A DNA stretch of 64,000 nt from NCBI GenBank assembly GCA_030427485.1, contig JAUICG010000006.1:62001-126000 (forward strand). The letters run 5' to 3'. The notes under the pieces are model-generated. The model was not told where the DNA came from. It did no database searches and saw only the letters and a list, made by a program, of their open reading frames with translations. This DNA is from Gammaproteobacteria bacterium. Lineage in GTDB: Bacteria; Pseudomonadota; Gammaproteobacteria; Pseudomonadales; Halieaceae. Positions 28,201 through 35,700 of this stretch are shown piece by piece. A program made the translations under genes and the position numbers. Each line of letters begins with the position of its first letter. Position 1 is the stretch's first letter.

Positions 28201-31200
28201 AGCCAAACGTCCGCGCGATAAAGTCGCCGATCGAATTGGCAGTCGCGGTGCGTGTCGCCATGCCGCCGTCACCGCCATCCGCGCCGTTGCTGCCCGCACC
28301 GCCGGTGCCGCCCTGGGCATCGTTGTTCGCGTTATAGTTGGCGCGCGCCTCACCGGCGTCGTTCTCGGCAAACGCGACCGAGGTCGCCGCACCGCCATTG
28401 GCGGCCTTGCCTGTAGCCGCGTCGCGACCACCGCCGTTACCGCCCGTGGCCCGGGCGTTGACCTGCAGCAGGCTGGAGCTGTGGGACTTGCTGAACGAAC
28501 TGAAGGCGTCACCGGCCGTGCCGTTGGCGCCCTCATCCACCGCGCCGCTGTTGCCGCCGGTAGCCACCTGGGTCAGTGTCAGGCTGCCGGTGGTAGCGCC
28601 GTCCACCTGGTCGGTCAGGCTAACACTGGCGCCGTCGCCCGCATCACCCGTACCCGTGGCGGCGCCGCCATTACCGCCATTCGCGGTGCCCGTCACGTTC
28701 ACCGTGCCGCCGCCGGTGGATTCACCGGTCACACCGACCAGGCCGACGCCCAGGCTGGCCGCGCCGCCGTCACCCGCATCGCCATCGACGGACGCACCGC
28801 CGGTACCGCCATCCGCTGTCGCGTTGGCCGTGACATTGCCGGTATCGGTCAATGCGATGGCCGCCGCCGCTGAACCGCCCGCATTGGCGTCCGTCGTATT
28901 CCCGGCGCCCGCGGCGCCGCCGCCGGTACCACCATCGGCGTTGCTGGTGCCTGTCACATTGCCGCCATCGGAATTGTTCGCGGTCAGCGACGAGGTCGCA
29001 TCGCCGGCGAGGCCGGACGCACTCGCCGAGTCGCGCGCGATACCCCCGTTGCCCGCTGTCGCGGTCTGCGTCAGCGTCAGGTTGCCGGAGGTCGAGCCGG
29101 TCACCACGTCGACGAGATCGGAGTCCGCGCCCGCGCCGCCATTGGCGCCGTCATAGCCGTCACCGCCGTTGCCGCCGCGCTGGGTCGCCGTCACGTTCAC
29201 CGTTGCACCGCCGGTGGAAGTACCGGTCGCGGCGACAATCACGCCGACCGCACCGTTGCCGCCGGACTCGCCCACGCCGCGGCCATAGCCCCCGTTGCCG
29301 CCTTCCGCGGTGGTACCCACGGTCACCGAGGCAGTACCGGCGTTGCTGCCGGTGGCCGTGGCCGTGGCGACCCCGCCGTCGCCACCAGTGCCGGTGCCAC
29401 TGGCGACGACACCGCCATCGCCGCCGTAGGCGCCGACGGAATTCCCGTCGATGGTGCCATTGCCGGTCGATGACACCGTGCTGGTGTCCGTCGCGGCGCC
29501 ACCGGTACCCGCGGTACCGCCTGTACCAGTGTTGAGGTTGCCGCCACCACCGCCGCGCGCCCAGCCGTAAGTGCGCGCGATGAAGTCGCCGATCGTATTG
29601 GCGGTCGCGGTGCGTATCGCCGCGCCGCCGTCACCGCCATCCGCGCCGTTGCTGCCCGCGCCGCCGTTACCCCCCTGGGCATCGTTGCCAAACGAGTAGT
29701 TGGCGCGCGCCTCACCGGCATCGTTCTCCGCAAACGCGACCGAGGTCGCCATGCCGCCATCGGCGGCCTTGCCTGTAGCCGCGTCGCGGCCGCCGCCGTT
29801 ACCACCCGTGGCCCTGGCGTTGACCTGCAGCAGGCTGGAACTGTAGGACTTGCTCAATGAACTGGAGGCGTCGCCGGCCGTGCCGTTGGCGCCCTCGTCC
29901 ACCGAACCGCTGTTGCCACCAGTGGCGGCCTGGTTCAGCGTCAGCGTGCCGGTGGTATCGCCGTCCACCTGGTCGGTCAGGCTGACACTGGCGCCGTCGC
30001 CGGCGTTGCCCGTGCCGGTGGCATTGCCGCCATTGCCGCCATTGGCGTTACCCGTGACAGTGACAGCGCCACCATTGGAAGTCCCGTAAGGCACAGTGTT
30101 CAATGTCGCCGTTGCGCCATTGCCCGCGTTGCCCGAACCGGAAGTACTGCCGCCGTTGCCGCCATTGACGGTGCCCGTCACGTTCACCGTGCCGCCCCCG
30201 GTGGATTCACCGGTCACGCCGACCAGGCCGACACCCAGGCTGGCGGCGCCGCCATCACCCCCGTCACCATCGACGGCCGAACCACCGGTACCGCCATCCG
30301 CTGTCGCGTTGGCCGTGACATTGCCGCTGTCCGTCAGCGCGATGGCCGCAGCCGCCGAACCACCCGTACTGGCATTCGTCGTATTGCCTGTGCCCGTGGC
30401 ACCGCCGCCGGTACCTCCGTCGGCGTTGCTGGTGCCTGTCACGTTGCCGCCGTCGGAATTATTCGCGGTCAGCGACGACGTTGCATCGCCGGCAACGCCG
30501 GACGCACTCGCCGAATCGCGCGCGACACCCCCGGCGCCCGCTGTCGCGGTCTGCGTCAGCGTCAGGGTGCCGGAGGTCGAGCCGGTCACCACGTCGACCA
30601 GGTCGGAATCCGCGCCGGCGCCGCCGTTGGCGCCCTCATAGCCGTCACCGCCGTTGCCGCCGCGTTGCGTCGCGGTCACATTCACCGTACCGCCGCCGGT
30701 GGAGGTGCCGCTCACCGCAACGATCACACCCGCCGCACCGTTACCACCGGACTCACCCACACCGCGGCCGTAACCGCCGTTGCCGCCTTCCGCGGTGGTA
30801 GCCACAGTGACCGCGGCAGTGCCGGCATTGCTGCCGGTGGCGGTGGCCGTGGCGAGTCCGCCGTCGCCACCGGTGCCGGTGCCGCCGGTCACCACGCCGC
30901 CATTGCCGCCGTAGGCGCCGATGGAATTCGCGTCAATACTGCCGTTACCGGTCGATGTCACCGTGGTGGTGTCCGTCGCGGCGCCACCGTCTCCCGCCCT
31001 GCTGCCGCTACCAGTGTTGACGTTGCCGCCGCCGCCACCGGTGGCCCAACCGTACGTGCGCGCGGTAAAATCGCCGATCGCACTGGCGGTCGCGGTGCGT
31101 ATCGCCGCACCGCCGTCACCGCCATCCGCGCCGCCGGTGCCGGCGCCGCCATTGCCGCCCTGCGCATCATTGCCAAATGAATAGTTGGCCCGCGCCTCAC

Positions 31201-32212
31201 CGGCGTCGTTCTCGGCAAACGCGAACGAGGTCGCCGCACCGCCATCGGCGGCCTTGCCTGCAGTCGCATCGCGACCGCCGCCGTTACCGCCCGTGGCCCT
31301 GGCGTTGACCTGTAGCAGACTGGAACTGCTGGTCTTGCTGAGTGAACTGAAGGCGTCGCCGGCTGTGCCGTTGGCGCCCTCATCTACCGTGCCGCTGTTG
31401 CCGCCGGTGGCGTACTGGGTCAGCGTCAGGCTGCCGCTGGTATCACCGTCCACCTGGTCGGTCAGGCTGACACTGGCGCCGTCGCCGGCGTCGCCCGTAC
31501 CCGTGGCGCTGCCGCCGTTACCGCCATTGGCCGTGCCGGACACCGTCACACTGCCGCCATTGGAGGTGCCGGACACCGGGCCGAGGACTGCGGCGCCGCC
31601 GTTGCCGCCATTGCCGCCAAAATTCCCGCCGCTGCCGCCATTACCACCGTTCGCCGTTGCCGTCACCGTCGCGGTACCGCCACCGTTATTGGCCACAAGC
31701 GCCGAGGCAGTCCCGCTGCCGCCATTACCGGCGTCCCCCCCTGTTCCGGGCGTGCCGCCGCCACTGGCCCCACCCCCTGAGCCGCCGTTGCCGCCGTTGC
31801 CGCCCGTGCCGGTTGCGGTCGCCGTCCCGTTGCCGCTGGCGACTGTCGTATCGGCAGTCGCATCGGCGTTACCGCCAGTGGCGCCGTCCCCGCCATCGCC
31901 GCCGTCGGAACCGCTGGGTGAACCCGTACCGCCATTGCCGCCCCGCCCACCGTTACCGCCGGTTGCCGTGGCCGTATTGCTGGCATCCGTGTTCGCGGTG
32001 GTGGCATTGGCCGTGGCATCGCCGCCGCCCGTGCCATCAGTGCCGTTGTCGCCCGGATTGTTGGGGGCGCCCGCCGTACCGGCGACACCGGCCGTACCGC
32101 TGACCGTATCAATGGCAGCCCAGCTGCTACTGGTCAGCAGGGGCAGTGCGAGTGCGGGTAACAGGGGGAAAAGCAACACGGGAACTACGCGGGCAGTCAG
32201 AGTGGAGGCCAT
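22265..32212 (-). CDS. Giant glycine-rich repeat surface protein with PEP-CTERM-like tail
   Basis: This 3315-residue protein starts with a signal peptide (about 33 residues). Residues about 35-1950 are glycine-rich GGNGG/GGDGG repeats containing nearly identical 454-residue units. About eight repeats of roughly 125 residues follow, each with a G-N-V-x-V-G-D start and an S-T-A-G-x-K-S-G-T core, of the immunoglobulin-like choice-of-anchor-D/ASH type. A C-terminal module ends in VPLPGT, a hydrophobic helix and RRRR, the layout of a PEP-CTERM sorting signal with leucine and glycine where VPEPST is usual. It would be exported, anchored by an exosortase and displayed or released. AAGGA precedes the ATG at 32212. 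The partner at 32784 shares the repeat region and C-terminal module. Its role is probably adhesion, matrix or biofilm, which is an inference. Confidence 0.9.
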   Translation of the reverse strand: MASTLTARVVPVLLFPLLPALALPLLTSSSWAAIDTVSGTAGVAGTAGAPNNPGDNGTDGTGGGDATANATTANTDASNTATATGGNGGRGGNGGTGSPSGSDGGDGGDGATGGNADATADTTVASGNGTATATGTGGNGGNGGSGGGASGGGTPGTGGDAGNGGSGTASALVANNGGGTATVTATANGGNGGSGGNFGGNGGNGGAAVLGPVSGTSNGGSVTVSGTANGGNGGSATGTGDAGDGASVSLTDQVDGDTSGSLTLTQYATGGNSGTVDEGANGTAGDAFSSLSKTSSSSLLQVNARATGGNGGGRDATAGKAADGGAATSFAFAENDAGEARANYSFGNDAQGGNGGAGTGGADGGDGGAAIRTATASAIGDFTARTYGWATGGGGGNVNTGSGSRAGDGGAATDTTTVTSTGNGSIDANSIGAYGGNGGVVTGGTGTGGDGGLATATATGSNAGTAAVTVATTAEGGNGGYGRGVGESGGNGAAGVIVAVSGTSTGGGTVNVTATQRGGNGGDGYEGANGGAGADSDLVDVVTGSTSGTLTLTQTATAGAGGVARDSASASGVAGDATSSLTANNSDGGNVTGTSNADGGTGGGATGTGNTTNASTGGSAAAAIALTDSGNVTANATADGGTGGSAVDGDGGDGGAASLGVGLVGVTGESTGGGTVNVTGTVNGGNGGSTSGSGNAGNGATATLNTVPYGTSNGGAVTVTGNANGGNGGNATGTGNAGDGASVSLTDQVDGDTTGTLTLNQAATGGNSGSVDEGANGTAGDASSSLSKSYSSSLLQVNARATGGNGGGRDAATGKAADGGMATSVAFAENDAGEARANYSFGNDAQGGNGGAGSNGADGGDGGAAIRTATANTIGDFIARTYGWARGGGGGNLNTGTGGTAGTGGAATDTSTVSSTGNGTIDGNSVGAYGGDGGVVASGTGTGGDGGVATATATGSNAGTASVTVGTTAEGGNGGYGRGVGESGGNGAVGVIVAATGTSTGGATVNVTATQRGGNGGDGYDGANGGAGADSDLVDVVTGSTSGNLTLTQTATAGNGGIARDSASASGLAGDATSSLTANNSDGGNVTGTSNADGGTGGGAAGAGNTTDANAGGSAAAAIALTDTGNVTANATADGGTGGASVDGDAGDGGAASLGVGLVGVTGESTGGGTVNVTGTANGGNGGAATGTGDAGDGASVSLTDQVDGATTGSLTLTQVATGGNSGAVDEGANGTAGDAFSSFSKSHSSSLLQVNARATGGNGGGRDAATGKAANGGAATSVAFAENDAGEARANYNANNDAQGGTGGAGSNGADGGDGGMATRTATANSIGDFIARTFGWARGGGGGNLNSGAGGRAGDGGAATDTTTVTSTGNGAIDANSVGAYGGNGGVVGSGTGTGGDGGVATATAAGSNAGTATVTVGTTAEGGSGGYGRGVGESGGNGAVGVIVAATGTSTGGATVNVTATQRGGSGGDGYDGANGGAGADSDLVDVVTGSTSGNLTLTQTAAGGNGGIARDSAGAAGVAGNATSSLTANNSDGGNVSGTSNADGGTGGGAAGTGNTTDANAGGSAAAAVALTDTGNVTATATADGGTGGSSIDGDAGDGGAATLGVGLVGVTGESTGGGTVNVTGTANGGNGGSATGTGNAGSGASVSLTDQVDGATTGSLTLTQVATGGNSGTVDDGASGTAGNAFSSLGKSHSSSLLQVNARATGGNGGSRDAATGKAANGGTATSVAFAENDAGEARVNYNAGSDAIGGHGGAGSNGADGGDGGAATRTATANTIGDYIARTFGSATGGNGGNVTGGTGGAAGDGGAATDISTVTSTGNGTIDANSVGANGGNGGSVNSGTGSGGAGGAATATAVGSNAGTASVNVGTTAAAGNGGNGRGVGEVGGNGGEAIADATGNGGGSINVRADADGGNAGGAFDGATAGLGGNGLATASGTGASGTVTAQATTGTSVGNLVNDLEAYASGQVASTVNAKAGAQLSGEGFDTSAASGQQAASIAYGAPADSVTLPNVLGNAVLANLDISGTVGPHTVNNSTQLNSDVYGMGVLGGRYAEDGSGTTVRTYTSYADYDVDTTLLQTGTQNLLVGFMNPVITGTPFDDPDFEVQFRVFGDNNTTTPLVDQTFTDEAAFLAFFTGNTLDLGATSAGDTDRDLKFQLDVKGNDNPGDGVTVDYIFGNSTVTQRAVPYVPNTTVSVGDRHVGDVVLQGVEVTNVAVAGSDGADAEFTGVSGDATTNAGTITGLAPNGGSDSSSMQVGIDTSTSGNKSGSATIQLSTDGTVTGNAEVFGSTEISVDGTVYAYADPTINNAPFSFGNVRVGDTAEGTLSVTNSAPDDGFSENLNAGVDATSGGVAASGSFTGLGPQQTNDTDITVGIDTATAGNKSGTATIGLVSDGTGVNSLGQTALPSQVVDVSGNVFRLAQAGAHSPEPVVIADSHVGDTAQQALSMTNTAADDGFSESLNASIGGDTGDVSSSGSFNLLAAQATDNSSLVVGIDTSTAGAKSGTATISSESDGTGTSDIVPNVALAEQTVNVSGNVYRLAEASAHTPEPVMLGNVHVGDTAQQALTIGNTAAADGFSEALNAVLGATTGDATGTGSISQLAAGGSDSSSLVVGIDTSTAGAKSGTVALDLESDGDGINTLGQTTLAGQTVNVSGGVYSLAEATIDNPLAFAFGNVHVGDSVSQTVEISNTAMDGLFSEALNAMFGASSDARITNNGGSIALLAAGGSDTTSMSVGVDTSSAGVVVGTQTINFESDGTGTSGLGITGLASQDLAVSATITGGVYRLANPVINNAQPVAFGNVREGTVVAEQAISITNDVPDDGFSEALNAQAAGNTGGVLNNGGSFALLGPGATDNSSIGVSIDTSTAGNKSGNATIDFQSDGTGTSGLGITALPSQNVAVTGNVFRLAEGFASPDPIDFYARVGDTVGQNLTVENIALADGFSENLDASASSSGNASVAGGPIVALAAGGSDNSTISVSADTGTSGVFSGQVDVAYESNGQEWGLGGNVDIGDQQIAVNTSVYAEAVASVTPAVDFGTVRKNSIAASSINVANTGSGALVDVLQETSRSVAAPFSVDALGGSIAAGDSRTLGVGMDTSVAGVFSGVASLGFASHNDHLSDVDLGSESVAFTGTVNNLAEAAFVNIPDPGDDGVLSGSGTAFLLDFGTIFSDDLGAMFEDVLGVQNIATGPADLLAGTFSSLGSCAIFCLNGMTSFDDFFDIAAGDILGNLMVSLDTTLLGLGVYEDSITLNPFSTLTGFNDIALDPITLSLRINVRQSGTDVPLPGTLVLMATGLLLLTSRRRRQAAR
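26460..31530 (-). repeat. Tandem 1362-bp repeats within the glycine-rich gene
   Basis: The landmark CACCTGGTCGGTCAGGCT recurs at 27242, 28604, 29966 and 31451, in one copy with a single base change. Intervals are 1362, 1362 and 1485 bp; the longer one equals 1362 plus 123 bp, an in-frame 41-residue insertion near 30050-30180. Each unit encodes 454 residues and the units are nearly identical over long stretches. The last unit is shorter and more diverged at its C-terminal side. The exact outer boundaries are arbitrary. Confidence 0.85.
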
Positions 32213-32292
32213 AATCTCGATCCTTGTACGGGGGGCCGAATTTGCGGATTCAGCCGTACTCTCTACTTATTGAACCGGCCCTGAGACCCTCG

Positions 32293-32307
32293 GTGGTGAG
32301 GCACCAC
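32293..32307 (-). other. Leader hairpin upstream of the glycine-rich gene
   Basis: GTGGTG and CACCAC (32293-32298 and 32302-32307) pair around a 3-nt loop. They lie between the predicted sigma-54 start near 32343 and the ATG at 32212. The divergent partner gene also has a leader hairpin. A role in mRNA stability or translation is possible. Confidence 0.3.
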
Positions 32308-32353
32308 TGCGAATTCATCTCAAAACCGGCGTAACCGGACTTTTGCATAGACC

Positions 32354-32369
32354 AGCAAAATTTGTTCCA
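32354..32369 (-). promoter_or_regulatory. Sigma-54-type promoter for the glycine-rich gene
   Basis: Read on the minus strand the site is TGGAACAAATTTTGCT. It has the invariant GG and GC separated by 10 bp and matches the consensus TGGCACG-N4-TTGCW at most positions, including the full TTGCT. The predicted start is near 32343, leaving a leader of about 130 nt. Confidence 0.6.
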
Positions 32370-32465
32370 CAATAACAATCGAATCCTTTATGTCACTGTT
32401 TTAACAAAAGATAAAAATTTCTGGACGCCAATCCGGCACAACATGCAACATCGCAAAAAGGAGAT

Positions 32466-32482
32466 TTGTAAAAAAAACTGAC
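32466..32482 (+). promoter_or_regulatory. Candidate activator site 1 (TTGTAAA-N6-TGAC)
   Basis: This 17-bp motif lies about 130 bp upstream of the predicted start of the glycine-rich gene, a normal enhancer distance. An identical pattern in the opposite orientation lies at 32579-32595. It is a candidate binding site for a PrsR-like sigma-54 activator, by inference. Confidence 0.4.
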
Positions 32483-32578
32483 GCCTGAAGATGCCGTTGC
32501 CAGGGTTTACCATCCTGGAATCTGGTGAACCTACACTTGGAATCACGCCGCATCGACACCGTCAAGTGACAACGGCAT

Positions 32579-32595
32579 GTCAAAAAAATTTACAA
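32579..32595 (-). promoter_or_regulatory. Candidate activator site 2 (TTGTAAA-N6-TGAC, minus strand)
   Basis: On the minus strand this reads TTGTAAATTTTTTTGAC, matching all 11 fixed bases of site 1 with the same 6-bp spacer. It lies about 108 bp upstream of the predicted start of the 2288-residue gene and has the same orientation relative to its own promoter as site 1. Confidence 0.4.
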
Positions 32596-32667
32596 GCGCT
32601 GAGGGTGGCGCGTGAAACGGGCTTTGAGCAGATCATTAAATAACCAAGTTTCAGCAACTTAAACGAA

Positions 32668-32684
32668 CTGGTATTAATCCTGCA
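32668..32684 (+). promoter_or_regulatory. Sigma-54-type promoter for the 2288-residue gene
   Basis: CTGGTATTAATCCTGCA contains GG and GC with exactly 10 bp between and agrees at CTGG and GCA, but is weaker in the middle than the site for the divergent gene. The predicted start is near 32695, leaving a leader of about 90 nt. Confidence 0.5.
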
Positions 32685-32718
32685 TGACTCACCGGACTGC
32701 ATGAAATACATCGATTCA

Positions 32719-32746
32719 ACGAGCGGATGTCACTGCATCCGCTCGT
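32719..32746 (+). other. Leader hairpin upstream of the 2288-residue gene
   Basis: ACGAGCGGATG (32719-32729) pairs perfectly with 32736-32746 over 11 bp around a 6-nt loop. It lies between the predicted sigma-54 start and the ribosome site AAAGGAG at 32771. There is no U run after it, so it is more likely a leader or stability hairpin than a terminator. Confidence 0.5.
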
Positions 32747-32783
32747 GGTTGATTGTAAAAAAGATAAATTAAAGGAGTCGTCC

Positions 32784-35700
32784 ATGCCTTCGACCCTCTC
32801 CCGCGCAGCACTGCCACTGGCCATTGCCGGCACACTCACGCTGGCCGGCCAGCCCGCACAGGCAGCCGATTTCAGCTGCACCAGCGACGGCAGCGATTTC
32901 AACTGGATTACGGCAGCGAACTGGAGCAGTTGCAACGGCCTGTTTCCAAACAACGGCGCCGACACATTCGATGCGACAATCAGCGCCGGCACCGTAACCC
33001 TCAATTCCGCTGTCGCGATAGAGGACCTGTTGCTCAACGGCGGCAACCTCAACCACACCGGCAACACGCTGCAAATCAACGGCCAGGCGACCGTAGGGGA
33101 CGGCTCTTCCTATCTGATGTCCAACGCCCAGTTACTCGGAGGCACCTGGAATAATACCGGCACCGGTACGTTCACGATTTCCAACTCCAGCAATAATTTT
33201 CTCGATGGCGTCATCTTCAACGGCAACATCGACATGAGCGCGCTGAGTCGCGTACGCGTGCAAAACGACCTCGAACTCAATGGCCAGATCGACCTGGATA
33301 ACGGCAGCGACCTGCTATCCAATGGCAGCAACAGTTTCTCCGGTGATGGCGATATCGTATTCGGCGGCGGCGCGGGCAACAATTTTTATCTCGATGGCAA
33401 CGGCACGACAACGCTGGGTAACAATATCGTCGTACGCGGTGAAAACGCCACGATCGGCGGCCAGAACCTGGTTGGCGGCACGCAGACCCTGGTTGTCGAC
33501 GGACGAATCTCCGCCGACGTCAATGGCGGCGTATTCAATATCCTCGAATCAGCGGTTACCAACAACGGGATACTGGAAGCGCAAAACGGCGGCCAGTTGA
33601 TACTCTCCTCGAACGTTACCGGGACTGCCGGCAGCCAGATCATCGCCGGTGCGGGCAGCGTGGTTCTGCAGAACGGTGTGACCATCTCCGGCGACATCAA
33701 CGCCGCGGGGACCGGCTCGTTCCAGGCCAGCAACAGCAGCAACAACTTTCTCGATGGCGTCGCCTTTACCGGCACTCTGGACCTGGCGACGATCCTCGGC
33801 CGGGTGCGCGTGCAGAACGACCTGGACCTCACCGGAGCGATCGCAATCGACAACGGCAGCGATCTGCTCTCGAACGGTACCAATGTGTTCTCCGGCAGCG
33901 GCGACATTGTGTTCGGCGCCGCCGCGGGCAATAACTTTTACCTCGACGGCAACGGCACAACCACCCTTGGCGCAGACATCGTGGTGCGCGGCGAGAACGC
34001 CTCGATCGGGGGACAGAACCTGATCGGCGGTACGCAGACCCTGGTTGTCGACGGGCGCATTTCCGCCGACGTGAATGGCGGCGTGTTCACCATCTTCGAG
34101 TCCGCGGTGACCAACAACGGCATACTCGAGGCGCAGAACGGCGGCCAGCTGATACTGTCGAGCAATGTCACCGGCACGGCGGGTAGCCAGATCATCGCCG
34201 GAGCGAACAGCGTGGTACTGCAAAATGGCGTCACGGTAAACGGTGACATCAATTCCGTGGGCACCGGTTCTTTCAGGGCGAGCAACAGCAGCAACAATTT
34301 TTTTGACGCGGTCTCGTTCAGCGGAAACCTGGACATGGCGACGTCTGAAGGCCGCGTGCGTATCATCAACGACCTGAGCCTCAACGGCGAGATCGCCCTC
34401 GACAATGGCAGCGATCTGCTCTCGAACAGCAGCAACGTGTTTTCCGGTAGCGGCGATATCGTGTTCGGCGGCACAGCGGGCAATAACTTCTACCTCGACG
34501 GCAACGGCACAACCACCCTGGGAGAAGATATCGTGGTGCGCGGGGAAAACGCGACCATCGGTGGGCAGAACCTGATTGGCGGCACCCAGACCCTCGTGGT
34601 TGACGGGCGGATTTCCGCCAACGTGAATGGCGGCGTGTTCACGATCCTCGACTCCGCAGTGACCAACAACGGCATTCTCGAGGCGCAGAACGGCGGACAA
34701 CTGACCCTGTCCAGCAACGTCACCGGCAATGCGGGCAGCCAGATCATTGCCGGCGCGAACAGCGTGGTACTGCAGAATGGCGTGACCCTGTCCGGCGTAA
34801 TCAATGCCGACGGCACGGGTTCTTTCAGGTCCAGTAACAGCGTCAACAACTTTTTTGACGGCGTTGATTTCACCGGCGATCTCGATCTGGCATCCGTCGA
34901 ATCACGCGAACGCATCATCAACGGCCTCACGCTTAACGGCGCAATCGCGATCGACAACGGCAGCGATCTTTACTCGTCCGGCAGCAACGTATTCGACGGC
35001 GCAGGCAGCCTGGTCTTCGGCAGCAGCGCCACCGGCGCGAATAATTTCTACCTGGACGGCAACGGCACCACCACGCTGGGCGAGGATTTCGTGATACGCG
35101 GCGAAAACGGCACGATCGGCGCGCAGAACCAGGTTGGCGGCACACAGATTCTGGTTGTCGACGGGCGTATATCCGCCGACACCGCGGGCGGCGTCATCAA
35201 TATCGTTGAATCCGCGGTCTCCAACAACAATCTGCTGGAAGCGTCAAATGGCGGCCAACTCACGCTGGGTAGCGCGGTCACCAACGGGCCGTCTGGCCGA
35301 ATAGAAGCGGCCGATAACAGCGTGGTGCTGCAGAACGGGGCCGCCATCAACGGCGGCACTATCGAGACCAGCGGAACCGGCGTGCTGCGGGCCAGTAATT
35401 CTCACGCCAACGTGCTCAACGGGGTTGCCATCGAAGGCCAGGTCGACCTGGCATCGGCAACCGGTATTGTCCATGTCATCAACGACCTGCTGTTGAACGG
35501 TGTCATCAATCTCGACAGCGGCAGCGATGTGTATTCGGACGGCAGCAACGCATTCACTGGCGCCGGATCCCTGGCCTTCGGCAGCAGCGGCGGCCAGAAC
35601 CTGTTCATGGACGGTAACGGCACGACCTCGATCGGCTCCGATTTCACTATTCGCGGCCAGAACGGCACCATCGGCAACCAGGCCCTGGTGGGCGGCACGC

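Larger units (their letters stand above)
32213..32783. promoter_or_regulatory. 571-bp divergent control region between the two giant genes
   Basis: This AT-rich region has no coding potential. It holds two outward-facing sigma-54-type promoters, two mirrored 17-bp motifs between them, and a hairpin in each 5' leader, all listed separately. The arrangement suggests that both giant genes are controlled together by an enhancer-binding protein. Confidence 0.6.

Noticed and set aside
26460..31530. Regular repeats suggesting a CRISPR array
   Set aside because: The period is 1362 bp and in frame within one gene; there are no short repeat-spacer units.
26322..32273. Series of proline-, arginine- or glycine-rich frames opposite the glycine-rich gene
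   Set aside because: They are the complement of GGN-repeat codons (GCC/CCG-rich), have no ribosome sites and break at repeat boundaries.
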